Source: Undibacterium hunanense (lineage in GTDB: Bacteria > Pseudomonadota > Gammaproteobacteria > Burkholderiales > Burkholderiaceae_D). Taken from it: DNA of 64,000 nucleotides. Made by a program: the position numbers and the translations under genes. Location of the stretch: assembly GCF_014284335.1 (NCBI RefSeq), contig NZ_JACOGF010000014.1, positions 62,001 to 126,000 of the forward strand. Reading direction: 5' to 3'. The notes beneath the pieces are model-generated. The model made no database searches and was not told the origin of the DNA. It saw only the letters and a program-made list of their open reading frames with translations. This document shows, piece after piece, positions 50,875 through 60,160 of this stretch (its first letter is position 1; each line of letters begins with the position of its first letter).

Positions 50875-52278
50875 ATGCTATTCAACTCATTTACTTTCCT
50901 GTTGTTTTTTATCCCGGTGTATGGCCTGTTCTGGCTATTGCCCGGATGGGCAGCCAGGAAGAGCATGCTGCTGGTGGCAAGCTATATCTTTTATGCCGCG
51001 TGGAACCCGCCATATGTCATCCTGCTGATGTTGTCCACGTTGATGGACTGGCTGCTGGCGAATCGCATTGCGGCGTCGTCCTCGCAGCTGCGGCGCCGGC
51101 TATTCTTGCTGATCAGTCTGGTCTGCAACCTGGGTATGCTCAGTTATTTCAAGTACGGCAATTTTTTGCTGGATACCTATGCCGATCTGTGTGCCGCCCT
51201 GGGCTGGCAATTTGTGCATGCCGACCATTCCATCATCCTGCCCATAGGGATATCGTTTTATACCTTTGCTTCATTGTCGTATACGGTCGATGTGTATCGC
51301 GGGGTGCTGACTTCGCGTTATAGCCTGAAGGACTATGCCCTGTTCGTCAGTTTTTTTCCGCATCTGGTCGCCGGCCCCATCGTCAAGGCAAACATCCTCA
51401 TGCCACAACTGGAAAAGCCGGTAATGCCAGACCAGCACCAGGTAGGCTGGGGTTTTTGCCTGTTCTTGCTGGGCTTGTTGTGCAAGATGGTGTTGGCGGA
51501 TACGCTGTTTGCGCCACTGGTGAATGAAGTGTATGCGCATCCTGAACAATATGGCTTGCTGGAAACCTGGTGTGCAATTTTCAGTTTTTCGGGGCAGATT
51601 TATTTCGATTTCTGCGGCTATTCGCTTTGCGCGATCGGCCTGGCGAAAAGCATGGGCTTTTACTTTCCCGAAAATTTCAATTATCCCTATACCGCCACCA
51701 GTTTTTCTGATTTCTGGCGGCGCTGGCATATTTCCCTGTCCAGCTGGTTGCGGGATTATCTGTATATCCCACTCGGCGGCAACCGCCATGGCTGGGGCCG
51801 GACTTATCTGGCCCTGTTCGCCACCATGCTGATCGGTGGCCTGTGGCATGGGGCTTCCTGGATGTTTGTGCTGTGGGGTGCTCTGCATGGCAGTTTTCTC
51901 ATCATCGAACGTGCCTGTACAGGCCGTACCATTGCGGCTTACCTGACCCCGTCCGTGCGCAGGGGCCTGGTTTTTTTGCTGGTGACGCTGGCATGGATAC
52001 CTTTCCGGGCAGGTTCGCTGGAGCAAGCACAAGCCATAGGTGCAGGTTTGCTGGGCCAGCATCATGCCGGTGAATATCTCGACTGGTCACATGCCCTGGC
52101 GCTGGCCATGATGGGGTTGGTGGTGGTTGGCGTCACTTATCTGCGGGATATGAGTCTGGATAAACTATTTGCCCGATTGGGGATGTCCTTGCAGATTGCA
52201 CTACTGTTTCTGTGCCTGCTGTCCCTGTTTGTGTTTTCCGGGACAGGGAAAAATGCCTTTCTCTATTTTCAATTCTAG
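50875..52278 (+). CDS. MBOAT-family O-acyltransferase (AlgI-like)
   Basis: A 467-residue multipass membrane protein, MLFNSFTFLLFFIPVYGLFW, with about ten TM helices. ILPIGISFYTFASLSYTVDVYRG, FFPHLVAGPIVKA and FSDFWRRWHISLSSWLRDYLYIPLGGNR are AlgI/DltB signatures; GGLWHGASWMFVLWGALHG contains the essential MBOAT His. It moves acetyl groups across the inner membrane for O-acetylation of an exported polysaccharide. The start has no clear ribosome-binding site. The SGNH-like gene begins seven bases after its stop, the usual transferase partner. No alginate biosynthesis genes are in the window. Confidence 0.93.
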   Translation: MLFNSFTFLLFFIPVYGLFWLLPGWAARKSMLLVASYIFYAAWNPPYVILLMLSTLMDWLLANRIAASSSQLRRRLFLLISLVCNLGMLSYFKYGNFLLDTYADLCAALGWQFVHADHSIILPIGISFYTFASLSYTVDVYRGVLTSRYSLKDYALFVSFFPHLVAGPIVKANILMPQLEKPVMPDQHQVGWGFCLFLLGLLCKMVLADTLFAPLVNEVYAHPEQYGLLETWCAIFSFSGQIYFDFCGYSLCAIGLAKSMGFYFPENFNYPYTATSFSDFWRRWHISLSSWLRDYLYIPLGGNRHGWGRTYLALFATMLIGGLWHGASWMFVLWGALHGSFLIIERACTGRTIAAYLTPSVRRGLVFLLVTLAWIPFRAGSLEQAQAIGAGLLGQHHAGEYLDWSHALALAMMGLVVVGVTYLRDMSLDKLFARLGMSLQIALLFLCLLSLFVFSGTGKNAFLYFQF

Positions 52279-52285
52279 CGATCTC

Positions 52286-53338
52286 ATGCCTGCCTATCCC
52301 TGGAAGCGTATTTTTGCCTTCATCCTGCTGCTGACACTGGCGGCTATCATCGCCATGGAACTCAGCCTGCGCAGCCTTGGTTACCTGCCCACCGCACTGG
52401 ATTCCAAAGAACGCTGGAGTCATGAACGTGGACGTGCCAGTCAACTGGGGCCACAGGCGCTGACTCTGATAGGAACATCCCGTTTTCAACTGGGCATGGA
52501 CCTGGATACCTTGCGCCAGGGAACTGGGCTGGAAGCTATACAACTGGCCATTGATGGCAGCTCTTTTGTGCCGGTATTGAAGAACCTGGCCGATGACCCG
52601 CGTGTCACCGGCACCATACTCATCGATTACACCTCCGGTGCGCTGGCCAATGCACGGCAGGGCAATTTTGGTTCGGCCAGCGTGTTTGTCGATGAATATG
52701 AAAAGCAGCAGTTGCACTTTCAGAATTTTTCGGCAGATACGCTGGAAAAAAAACTGACGACTGCCATCCATGAAAACCTGAGTATTTTTTCAGATGGTAG
52801 TAACCCCTGGTTTGCCCTGCGTTACCGTATCTTGCCGTGGAAGCGTTCTTCTCAATACATAACCACCCGGCCTGACCGTTCGCGGCTGGCAGATTACAGC
52901 CGCCTGCCCTGGCCTGACGTGTATTATTCGCGCGTTGCCAAACAACTGGGTATGGAATGGAATCCGCGTGCGGGAAAGGGCAGGGTAGAGATGCGCTTCC
53001 TTGACAAAATCAAAACCATGCCGGTTGCCAGCCAGGAAGACTTTCAGTACGGCGGCCAGTTGATACGTGGCTATATCGACGCCATACAAAAACGCGGTGG
53101 CAAGGTCTTGTTTGTCAAAATGCCGACCACCGGCCTGGTGAAAGAGGCGGATGAGCAGTTATATCCTGAAGACCGTTTCCTGGACGTCTTCTTTGCCAAC
53201 AGCCACCTGCCCATCCTGTATGACAAGAACTATCCTGCCATCAAGGATTTCAAATGCCCCGATGGTTCCCATCTTGATCAGAAGGACAGGGCCAGTTTCA
53301 GCGCCATCGTTGCCAGATTTGTGGCTGGCAAGGGTTGA
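52286..53338 (+). CDS. Membrane-anchored SGNH-like protein (AlgJ/AlgX-type O-acetylation partner)
   Basis: About 350 residues. MPAYPWKRIFAFILLLTLAAIIAMEL supplies an N-terminal anchor, so the domain is periplasmic. ALTLIGTSRFQLGMDL is the block-I Ser motif (G-T-S-R), and CPDGSHLDQKDR near the C-terminus gives the Asp-x-x-His pair, together the SGNH triad. It probably receives acetyl from the MBOAT protein and passes it to a polysaccharide. The start is 52286; an ATG at 52253 overlapping the MBOAT gene is possible. It converges on the PaaK-like gene with only 11 bases between stops. Confidence 0.85.
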   Translation: MPAYPWKRIFAFILLLTLAAIIAMELSLRSLGYLPTALDSKERWSHERGRASQLGPQALTLIGTSRFQLGMDLDTLRQGTGLEAIQLAIDGSSFVPVLKNLADDPRVTGTILIDYTSGALANARQGNFGSASVFVDEYEKQQLHFQNFSADTLEKKLTTAIHENLSIFSDGSNPWFALRYRILPWKRSSQYITTRPDRSRLADYSRLPWPDVYYSRVAKQLGMEWNPRAGKGRVEMRFLDKIKTMPVASQEDFQYGGQLIRGYIDAIQKRGGKVLFVKMPTTGLVKEADEQLYPEDRFLDVFFANSHLPILYDKNYPAIKDFKCPDGSHLDQKDRASFSAIVARFVAGKG

Positions 53339-53349
53339 TCCCTGATCCT

Positions 53350-54597
53350 TTATTCGTATTTGCGGGCGTCGTCGATCACCTTGCCATCATTCGGCAAACT
53401 CGCTTCGGCCACAAATAAAGCATCCGCGCGTAGTTTGGTGACATCGCGCAGGCTGTCGATAATTGCCGCCTTCAATGCGGGACTGTGGTCGTGGCTTTCG
53501 CAGTGCAGGGTCATGACATCATTCGCCATTTCGCCTGTGACCACCAAGCGCGCCTTGCCGATTTCCGGATGTCGTTTGACCACTTCTGCCACTTGCGAAG
53601 GGTGCACGAACATGCCCTTGACCTTTGTCGTCTGGTCTGCACGCCCCAGCCAGCCCCTGATGCGCTGATTGCTGCGGCCACAGGGTGAAATGCCGGGCAA
53701 GATTGCCGACATGTCGCCAGTGCCAAAGCGTATCAGCGGGTAATCCGGGTTAAATGAAGTAATGACGATTTCACCAACTTCGCCTTCGGCCACCAGATCA
53801 CCGGTACCGGGCCGCACGATTTCCAGTATCAGGTCTTCATCCAGTATCATGCCCGGATTGACCTGGCCTTCGGTCATGCTTTCGTAGGCGATATTGCCGA
53901 TGTCTGCGGTGGCATAGATTTGCAGTACCTGCGCTACACCATGGTCTTGCAGCCATTTTCGCAGCGAAGGCGGCAAGGCTTCAGCACCGACGATGGCACG
54001 CTGTACACTGGAAATATCTGCACCCATGTCCAGGGCTTTTTCGATAATGATTTTCAGGAAGCTGGGCGTTCCGATATACGCATCGGGGCGCAGTTCTGCC
54101 ATGGCCTGTACCTGCATTTCAGTCTGGCCTATGCCAGCGGGAATGACAGTGCAACCTAGGCGGGCAGCGGCGCTTTCCACCATGAAGGCTGCCGGTGTGA
54201 AATGGTAAGAAAAACAGTTTTGCAGCACATGCCCACTACGCAAGCCCACCGCATGCAAGGGACGGGCAAAGCGCCACCAGTCCGGCCCGCGTCCTTCCGG
54301 ATCAAATATCGGGCCAGGTGACATGAAGATACGCCCCAGTTGTCGTGACGGCGTCGTGTTCAACCCGCCGAAGGGCGATGCTTTTTTCTGTAAATCCTTG
54401 AGATCTGATTTACGTGTGACCGGCAATTGCGCCAGACTGCTGCGGCTGTGGATGTCGGTGGCGTTGACGCCAGCCAGTATGCTTGCCCACCCGCCAGCCG
54501 TTTGCGCATGCGCAATCAGTTGCGGCAACCTGTTCATCAGTGCTTGTTCCCGGCTTTGTGGATTACGGGTTTCCAGTGCGTCCAGATAATCACTCAT
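53350..54597 (-). CDS. PaaK-like AMP-forming ligase (phenylacetate-CoA ligase family)
   Basis: A 415-residue protein. Downstream landmarks of the adenylate-forming family are present: YATADIGNIAYES, GEIVITSFNPDYPLIRFGTGDMS and GRADQTTKVKGMFVHPSQV (the D-x-x-K-V/I-x-G motif). The N-terminal P-loop normally reading SSGTTGKP is replaced by RIFMSPGPIFDPEG, a variant phosphate-binding loop. Relatives in this operon position activate aromatic or branched acids to CoA thioesters. It is the last gene of the leftward transporter operon. Substrate unknown; inactive or altered adenylation must be considered. Confidence 0.88.
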   Translation of the reverse strand: MSDYLDALETRNPQSREQALMNRLPQLIAHAQTAGGWASILAGVNATDIHSRSSLAQLPVTRKSDLKDLQKKASPFGGLNTTPSRQLGRIFMSPGPIFDPEGRGPDWWRFARPLHAVGLRSGHVLQNCFSYHFTPAAFMVESAAARLGCTVIPAGIGQTEMQVQAMAELRPDAYIGTPSFLKIIIEKALDMGADISSVQRAIVGAEALPPSLRKWLQDHGVAQVLQIYATADIGNIAYESMTEGQVNPGMILDEDLILEIVRPGTGDLVAEGEVGEIVITSFNPDYPLIRFGTGDMSAILPGISPCGRSNQRIRGWLGRADQTTKVKGMFVHPSQVAEVVKRHPEIGKARLVVTGEMANDVMTLHCESHDHSPALKAAIIDSLRDVTKLRADALFVAEASLPNDGKVIDDARKYE

Positions 54598-54656
54598 GAG
54601 CGTGCTCTATAGTGGTTGATTTGTCTTGTTTTGCTTTGTTCTTAAGCTGTTTATGA

Positions 54657-54790
54657 TCTTTAGCGAGCGGGCGTCAGCGGGGTCAGGGTAACCAAGCGCA
54701 GCGCAAAAAGCGGAATGTACTCTAAGTACATGAGCATTTTGAGCAGCGCATGAGTCCCGCGTCGACTCCGATTGTGCCCGCGCAGTAAGA
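54657..54790. other. Structured intergenic element between LivF-type and PaaK-like genes
   Basis: About 130 bases with TGTAC-TCTAA-GTACA (near 54716-54731) at the tip of a longer imperfect hairpin joining AGCGCAGCGCAAAAAGCG with GAGCATTTTGAGCAGCGC. It lies inside the operon and could attenuate or process the mRNA before the last gene. I recall similar sequence near such operons in other Burkholderiales, which is not verified. Confidence 0.5.
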
Positions 54791-55642
54791 TCATGCCAGC
54801 CAGCGCTTGCGCCTGCGATAAAACTTCATATCCTTGAAACTCTTGCGACCTGCACCCGATACCCCAAGATAAAATTCCTTGACGTCTTCATTTGTACTGA
54901 GGTCTTTCGCATCGCCTTCCATGACAACCCGGCCGTTTTCCAGGATGTAGCCAAAATCGGCATAGCGCAGTGCGATATTGGTGTTTTGTTCGGCCAGCAG
55001 GAAAGACACGTTTTCCTGGCTGTTCAGGCTTTTGACGATTTCAAAAATTTCTTCCACCAGTTGCGGAGCAATACCCATAGAAGGTTCATCCAGCAAAATC
55101 ATCGAAGGTTTGGCCATCAGTGCGCGACCGATGGCGCACATCTGTTGCTCACCGCCGGAAGTGTAGCCAGCCTGGGAATTGCGGCGTTCGCGCAGACGTG
55201 GAAAATAGTGATACACCTTCTCCAGCGCTTCTTTCAGTCCGGCGCGTGACAGGCTGCGTGTATACGCCCCGGTCAGCAGATTTTCTTCCACTGTCAGATG
55301 ACCAAAACAGTGGCGTCCTTCCATCACCTGCGACAGGCCACGTTTCACCAGTTCATTCGGTGTCAGGTGATCGACGCGCTGCCCGCGAAAGCTGATATCG
55401 CCCTTGGTGATGTCGCCACGTTCATTTTTCAACAGGGTCGATATGGCTTTCAGGGTAGTCGATTTCCCAGCACCATTGGCACCCAGCAGGGCCACGATCT
55501 TGCCTTGTGGTACCTGCAAGGAAATACCCTTCAACACCAGGATCACATGATCGTAAATGACTTCAATATTATTGACGCTGAGATAGGCCACATCGGCTAT
55601 CGCCGCATCTGCCCTGGCACTCTGAATACTCTGGATACTCAT
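54791..55642 (-). CDS. LivF-type branched-chain ABC ATPase
   Basis: A 283-residue ATPase: Walker A LLGANGAGKSTTLKAIS, signature TSGGEQQMCAIGRALMAKPS, Walker B MILLDEPSMGIAPQLVEEIF and H-loop LLAEQNTNIALRYADFGYIL. SEV of length and the last residues YRRRKRWLA (basic tail beyond the usual ~235) are characteristic of this operon's LivF proteins. With the LivG-type ATPase (59363-60151) it energises uptake through the two LivHM-type permeases. It is followed by 193 bases before the PaaK-like gene. Confidence 0.94.
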   Translation of the reverse strand: MSIQSIQSARADAAIADVAYLSVNNIEVIYDHVILVLKGISLQVPQGKIVALLGANGAGKSTTLKAISTLLKNERGDITKGDISFRGQRVDHLTPNELVKRGLSQVMEGRHCFGHLTVEENLLTGAYTRSLSRAGLKEALEKVYHYFPRLRERRNSQAGYTSGGEQQMCAIGRALMAKPSMILLDEPSMGIAPQLVEEIFEIVKSLNSQENVSFLLAEQNTNIALRYADFGYILENGRVVMEGDAKDLSTNEDVKEFYLGVSGAGRKSFKDMKFYRRRKRWLA

Positions 55643-55728
55643 GATCTGGATTGGCTATGAGGTTGGTATGATCAAACTGGTGTTGTCAAAATGGTGGAGG
55701 CAAAAGGCGACCTCCACCAGTTCTTCGC

Positions 55729-57030
55729 TTATTTCAAACAGGCAGGCGTGATTTTTTTCTCTGCCGCATATTTGTTGGACGACTCTTCCAGCATGGCGCG
55801 TGTCAAGGCCTTGTCACCTGTGACCCAGTTCGGTGTGATGGCTTTCCATTTGTCGCCTGTCCATTGCTGTACTTTGACAGCACCGGAACCTTCATGGTCT
55901 TCGCAAGAAGTTTTGACCGGTGGGAACATGCCCATGGCACCCAAAGCTTTTTGACGGGCTTCATCTACGTTCAGGTTTTCAAAACCCCAGCGTATCTGCT
56001 CAGACGTCATGAGCTTGCCCTTGCCGAATTTTTCCTGGGCTTTCAGGATGGCTTCTGTCCACAGGATAGCGGCCGTCACACCACGCATGTGATACACAGT
56101 ACCGATGCGGGATTTGTCACCCAGATTGCCTTTGCCTGCGGCATATACCTTGCTGCGGATTTCATCCAGTACCGGATAATTGCCTGGTGTATTGAAGGTC
56201 ATCGCGGTATAGCCTTTTGCGGCATCACCAGCCGGAATCGCATCTTCTTCTGAACCTGCCCACCAGACACCCAGCATTTTTTCGCGTGAATAGCCATTGC
56301 GCTGCGCTGTTTTGATCGCCACTGCATTCATGACACCCCAGCCCCACAGGATCACATAATCAGGATTGGCCTGACGGATTTGCAGCCATTGTGATTGTTG
56401 TTCATTGCCTGGATGGGCGACCGGGATCTTGATCAGTTCAAAACCGTATTGTTTGGCCTGGGCTTCCAATACCGGGATAGGTTCCTTGCCGAAAGCCGAA
56501 TCATGGTACAGATGCACAATCTTCTTGCCCTTGAGTTTATCCATGCCACCGGATTTGTCACCCAGGTATTTGGTCATGGCTGCTGCCTGATTCCAGTAAC
56601 TGGTAATCAGCGGGAAGACATACGGAAACACCTTGCCGTTGGCAGCATCAGAACGGCCATAGCCCAGCGTGGTCAATGGAATCTTGTCTTCCGCAACGCG
56701 GTCCAGGATGCCATAGGCGATACCTGTGGACAGTGGTTCTACCAGTGAGGCACCGCCCTGGCTTTTTTTCAGACGTTCATAGCACTCGATACCGCGTGAT
56801 GCATTGTATTCAGTCTCGCATTCTTCCCATGAAATCTTGACACCGTTCAAGCCGCCTTTGGCATTGACCAGATTGAAATAATCGATGGCTCCACCGTAAA
56901 AACCGGAGCCACCAGCCGCATACGGGCCGACGCGATAAGACAGGATGGGAATGAATTGATCATTCGCCTGGGCTGCGCTGACTGCACCGAATATTGCCGA
57001 TGCCAGTAGCAGGGATTGAAGCAGTTTCAT
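55729..57030 (-). CDS. Periplasmic substrate-binding protein of branched-chain (LivK) type
   Basis: A 433-residue exported protein; the signal peptide MKLLQSLLLASAIFGAVSAAQA is cleaved before NDQFIP. The Peripla_BP_6 fold shows PILSYRVGPYAAGGSGFYGG, NAKGGLNGVKISWEECETEY, GKKIVHLYHDSAFGKEP and YVILWGWGVMNAVAIKTAQR. It is larger than amino-acid LivK (about 370), as in the aromatic-acid-type subgroup. It captures the ligand for the permeases encoded at 57169 and 58278. The ligand (perhaps a fatty or aromatic acid) is inferred from the two ligases. Confidence 0.92.
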   Translation of the reverse strand: MKLLQSLLLASAIFGAVSAAQANDQFIPILSYRVGPYAAGGSGFYGGAIDYFNLVNAKGGLNGVKISWEECETEYNASRGIECYERLKKSQGGASLVEPLSTGIAYGILDRVAEDKIPLTTLGYGRSDAANGKVFPYVFPLITSYWNQAAAMTKYLGDKSGGMDKLKGKKIVHLYHDSAFGKEPIPVLEAQAKQYGFELIKIPVAHPGNEQQSQWLQIRQANPDYVILWGWGVMNAVAIKTAQRNGYSREKMLGVWWAGSEEDAIPAGDAAKGYTAMTFNTPGNYPVLDEIRSKVYAAGKGNLGDKSRIGTVYHMRGVTAAILWTEAILKAQEKFGKGKLMTSEQIRWGFENLNVDEARQKALGAMGMFPPVKTSCEDHEGSGAVKVQQWTGDKWKAITPNWVTGDKALTRAMLEESSNKYAAEKKITPACLK

Positions 57031-57168
57031 GGTGTCTCCTTGTGGTTGGATGGGTATTACCTGACGCTTGTCTATCCTATTTAGGATGCCGCGCCTTTTT
57101 TAATGAACTCTGTTTTTACTGTTCTTTACTGGTTTTTTTTGCTTATCTACATCGTATGCTGCTCATCA

Positions 57169-58227
57169 TTAATGCGGGAAAGGCCAGAGTCGCAATTTCT
57201 CTTTGGTGATCTGCCACAGCCTTGCCAGACCATGCGGTTCAACGATCAAAAAGAAAATGATCAGGGCACCAAACACCATCAACTCCAGATTTGATGCCAC
57301 ATTGGTCGGCAACGACAGGCCATGGGCCAGCAGGTTCAATACGATGGGCAGCAGGATAATAAAAGCCGACCCAAGGAAGGAACCAAGAATGGAACCGACA
57401 CCACCGATGATGATCATGAACAGGATGCGGAAAGACAGATCCAGGTTATACGCTTCCGGCTCTACCGTACCGAGGTAGGCATAGGCATACAGAGCACCGG
57501 CAATGCCGCAATAGAATGAGGACACGGCAAAGGCCAGCAACTTGGTACGCATCAGGCGAAAGCCGATCACCTCTGCCGCCACATCCATGTCCCGCACTGC
57601 CATCCATGAGCGGCCAACGTTGGATCGCACCATGTTTTTCGCCAGCAGGGCCAGTACAGAAACGACAGTCAGCGTCAGCAGGTATTTCTTGACCGGGGTA
57701 TTGAAGCTCATGCCCATGATCACCATTTCTTGCGCAGTAATGACACCGGAAGAACTGTAGTTGGTGAACCACTGTATCTTGGTCAGACACCAGACTACAA
57801 AGAACTGGGTCGCCAGGGTCGCCGCTGCCAGATAAAAACCGCGTATGCGCAGTGATGGCAAGCCAAAGGCAATACCCACCATGGCAGCCGACAGACCGCC
57901 CAGCACAAAGGCCAGCAGCACCGGGATGCCCGGTATCCTGAGTACGAAATTATACGAAGCAAAAGCACCCACCGCCATGAAGGCAGCAGAACCCAGCGAC
58001 AACTGTCCCGCATAGCCCGTCAGGATATTCAGTCCCAGTGCTGCCAGCGAAAAAATCAGGAAAGGAATGAAGATGGCAGAAAAGGCATAATCGGATGCCA
58101 GCCAGGGCACGCCGAAAAATGCCACCGCCAGGATAATCACAATGGCGATGCGGTCCTGTCTTATCGGGAAGATCTGATTATCCGCCTGATAACTTGTTTT
58201 GAACTGACCTGCTTCACGGTAGAACAT
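57169..58227 (-). CDS. LivM-type branched-chain ABC permease
   Basis: A 352-residue membrane protein. After a polar 30-residue N-terminus (DNQIFPIRQDR), helices include IAIVIILAVAFFGVPWLAS, LIFSLAALGLNILTGYAGQL (the LxLGxxAFMAVGAFASY region follows) and MIIIGGVGSILGSFLGSAFI, a typical LivM signature. It pairs with the LivH-type permease encoded 50 bases upstream. TM order and size (about 9 helices) are normal. Confidence 0.93.
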   Translation of the reverse strand: MFYREAGQFKTSYQADNQIFPIRQDRIAIVIILAVAFFGVPWLASDYAFSAIFIPFLIFSLAALGLNILTGYAGQLSLGSAAFMAVGAFASYNFVLRIPGIPVLLAFVLGGLSAAMVGIAFGLPSLRIRGFYLAAATLATQFFVVWCLTKIQWFTNYSSSGVITAQEMVIMGMSFNTPVKKYLLTLTVVSVLALLAKNMVRSNVGRSWMAVRDMDVAAEVIGFRLMRTKLLAFAVSSFYCGIAGALYAYAYLGTVEPEAYNLDLSFRILFMIIIGGVGSILGSFLGSAFIILLPIVLNLLAHGLSLPTNVASNLELMVFGALIIFFLIVEPHGLARLWQITKEKLRLWPFPH

Positions 58228-58277
58228 GCTTGACCTCTGATCTTGAAATGCGTTTTGGTATTGGCCGCTATTTTTTC

Positions 58278-59180
58278 TTAAATCCTGCGTATTATTTTTT
58301 CGCCAAACAAGCCTTCTGGCCGTACCAGCAAAAACAGCAGCGCCAGTACATACGGGAACCAGCCCTCTATGCCGCCACCTACCAGCGGGCCTATATACAC
58401 TTCCGCCAGTTTTTCTGATGCGCCGATGATCAGGCCGCCGACAATCGCTCCCGGTACCGATGTAAATCCACCCAGTATCAAGACCGGCAAAGCTTTCAGC
58501 GCGACAAAGGTCAGCGCAAACTGCACGCCATTACGGGCACCCCACAGCAAGCCGGCTACCAGTGCCACAAAACCGGCCACCGCCCAGACTATGCCCCAGA
58601 TTTGTTGCAGGGGAATGCCGACTGCCAGCGCCGCCTGATGGTCATCCGCTACGGCGCGCAGGGCCCGGCCTATCTTGGTTTTGGAAAACAACAGGGCCAG
58701 GCCGGTCACCAGCATGGCGCAGATCAGGGCGGCGATGACATCAAATTGGGATACCAGGATATTGAATTTCTCCATCAGGAATTCGATAGGTACGTCTTCA
58801 ATCGGCAATGTCAGCTTGTGCGGTTGCGAACCCCACAGCAATTGCGCCAGGCCCTCGATAAAAAAAGTCAGGCCTATGGTAGCCATGAACAGGGTGATTT
58901 CAGGCTGATTGACCAAAGGACGCAAGACGATGCGTTCTATCGCCAGGCCCAGTGCCACCATCACCAGCATGGTCAGCGGTATCGCCAGCCATAGTGGCAG
59001 TTCAAATTTTTCGGTCAGGCCAACACAGGTCAGGGCCGCAAAAAATACCATGGCCCCCTGGGCAAAATTGAATACGCCAGACGCCTTGTAGATCAACACA
59101 AAACCCAGCGCAACCAGTGCATACATGACCCCGGACAACAGGCCGCCAATAAACACTTCAAAGAAAAAACTGATATTCAT
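58278..59180 (-). CDS. LivH-type branched-chain ABC permease
   Basis: A 300-residue membrane protein, MNISFFFEVFIGGLLSGVMY, with ALGFVLIYKASGVFNFAQGA (LivH signature), GRALRAVADDHQAALAVGI and LILGGFTSVPGAIVGGLIIG. About eight TM helices. It forms half of the membrane channel. Upstream in the operon, between this gene and the LivG-type ATPase, lies a 23-bp inverted repeat (59244-59330). Confidence 0.94.
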   Translation of the reverse strand: MNISFFFEVFIGGLLSGVMYALVALGFVLIYKASGVFNFAQGAMVFFAALTCVGLTEKFELPLWLAIPLTMLVMVALGLAIERIVLRPLVNQPEITLFMATIGLTFFIEGLAQLLWGSQPHKLTLPIEDVPIEFLMEKFNILVSQFDVIAALICAMLVTGLALLFSKTKIGRALRAVADDHQAALAVGIPLQQIWGIVWAVAGFVALVAGLLWGARNGVQFALTFVALKALPVLILGGFTSVPGAIVGGLIIGASEKLAEVYIGPLVGGGIEGWFPYVLALLFLLVRPEGLFGEKIIRRI

Positions 59181-59243
59181 TTCACGCTCTCAGCTTACGG
59201 TCAGCGAACACGGATTTGTGGGGTGTTGACAAAGACCTCTCAC

Positions 59244-59330
59244 CACAGAGGCACAGAGACACAGAGAAAGACAAGATGAGAGAAAAACAGATTTTCTCTG
59301 GTTTTTCCTCTGTGTCTCTGTGCCTCTGTG
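59244..59330. repeat. Long hairpin: 23-bp perfect inverted repeat
   Basis: Arms at 59244-59266 and 59308-59330 (CACAGAGGCACAGAGAC... and exact complement) enclose a second hairpin AGAGAAAA/TTTTCTCT. Read from the operon promoter it forms a roughly 87-nt stem-loop between the LivG-type and LivH-type genes. CACAGAGGCACAGAGACACAGAG-like sequence is known to me as a dispersed bacterial repeat. Confidence 0.9.
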
Positions 59331-59362
59331 TTGAGTGGTCTTAAGATTTTTCATTTTCATAC

Positions 59363-60151
59363 CTAATGCGCCACACCCAGATAGGCATTGATCACTTCCT
59401 GATTCGCCAGCACTTCGGCAGGGGTGCCATCGCCGATTTTTTTGCCGTAATCAAGCACCACCACACGGTCAGAAATGTCCATCACCACACCCATGTCATG
59501 TTCTATCAGCACAATGGTGGTACCGAGCTGATCATTGACGTCCAGGATAAAGCGGCTCATGTCCTGTTTTTCTTCTACGTTCATGCCGGCCATGGGTTCA
59601 TCCAGCAATAAAATTTCCGGCTCGGCTGCCAGCGCCCGGCCCAGTTCCACCCGTTTTTGCAAACCGTAGGAAAGACGGCCTACCGGTATCTTGCGTATGT
59701 GCTGGATTTCCAGAAAGTCGATGATTTCTTCGACTTTCTCACGGTGGGCAATTTCTTCCTTGCGCGCCGGTCCCAGGTAAAATGCCTGCATGAGGAAATT
59801 GCATTTCATCTTCAGATTGCGCCCGGTCATGATGTTGTCGAGCACACTCATGCCTTTGAACAGCGCAATGTTCTGGAAGGTGCGGGCGATACCACTCTTG
59901 GCTGCCGCATACGTATTCATGTCCTTGCGATGCTTGCCGCGATAGGTGATGTCACCCTGCTGTGGCCGGTAGACGCCATTGATGACGTTCAACATCGAGC
60001 TTTTGCCAGCCCCATTAGGGCCGATGATGGCGCGTATTTCATGCTCCTTCACATTGAAGGAGATATTGGTCAATGCCTTGACGCCGCCAAAAGACAGCGA
60101 GATGCCTTGCATGTCCAGAATCACGTCGCCGATTTTCCTGTTATCTGCCAT
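59363..60151 (-). CDS. LivG-type branched-chain ABC ATPase
   Basis: A 262-residue ATPase: Walker A IIGPNGAGKSSMLNVING, signature LSYGLQKRVELGRALAAEP, Walker B ILLLDEPMAGMNVEEKQDM and H-loop IVLIEHDMGVVMDISDRVVV. GVYRPQQGDITYRG and ARTFQNIALFKGMSVLDNIM are LivG hallmarks. AGGAAAAG precedes the ATG. It starts nine bases after the stop of the acyl-CoA ligase, so they form one operon. Confidence 0.94.
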   Translation of the reverse strand: MADNRKIGDVILDMQGISLSFGGVKALTNISFNVKEHEIRAIIGPNGAGKSSMLNVINGVYRPQQGDITYRGKHRKDMNTYAAAKSGIARTFQNIALFKGMSVLDNIMTGRNLKMKCNFLMQAFYLGPARKEEIAHREKVEEIIDFLEIQHIRKIPVGRLSYGLQKRVELGRALAAEPEILLLDEPMAGMNVEEKQDMSRFILDVNDQLGTTIVLIEHDMGVVMDISDRVVVLDYGKKIGDGTPAEVLANQEVINAYLGVAH

Positions 60152-60160
60152 TGCTTTTCC

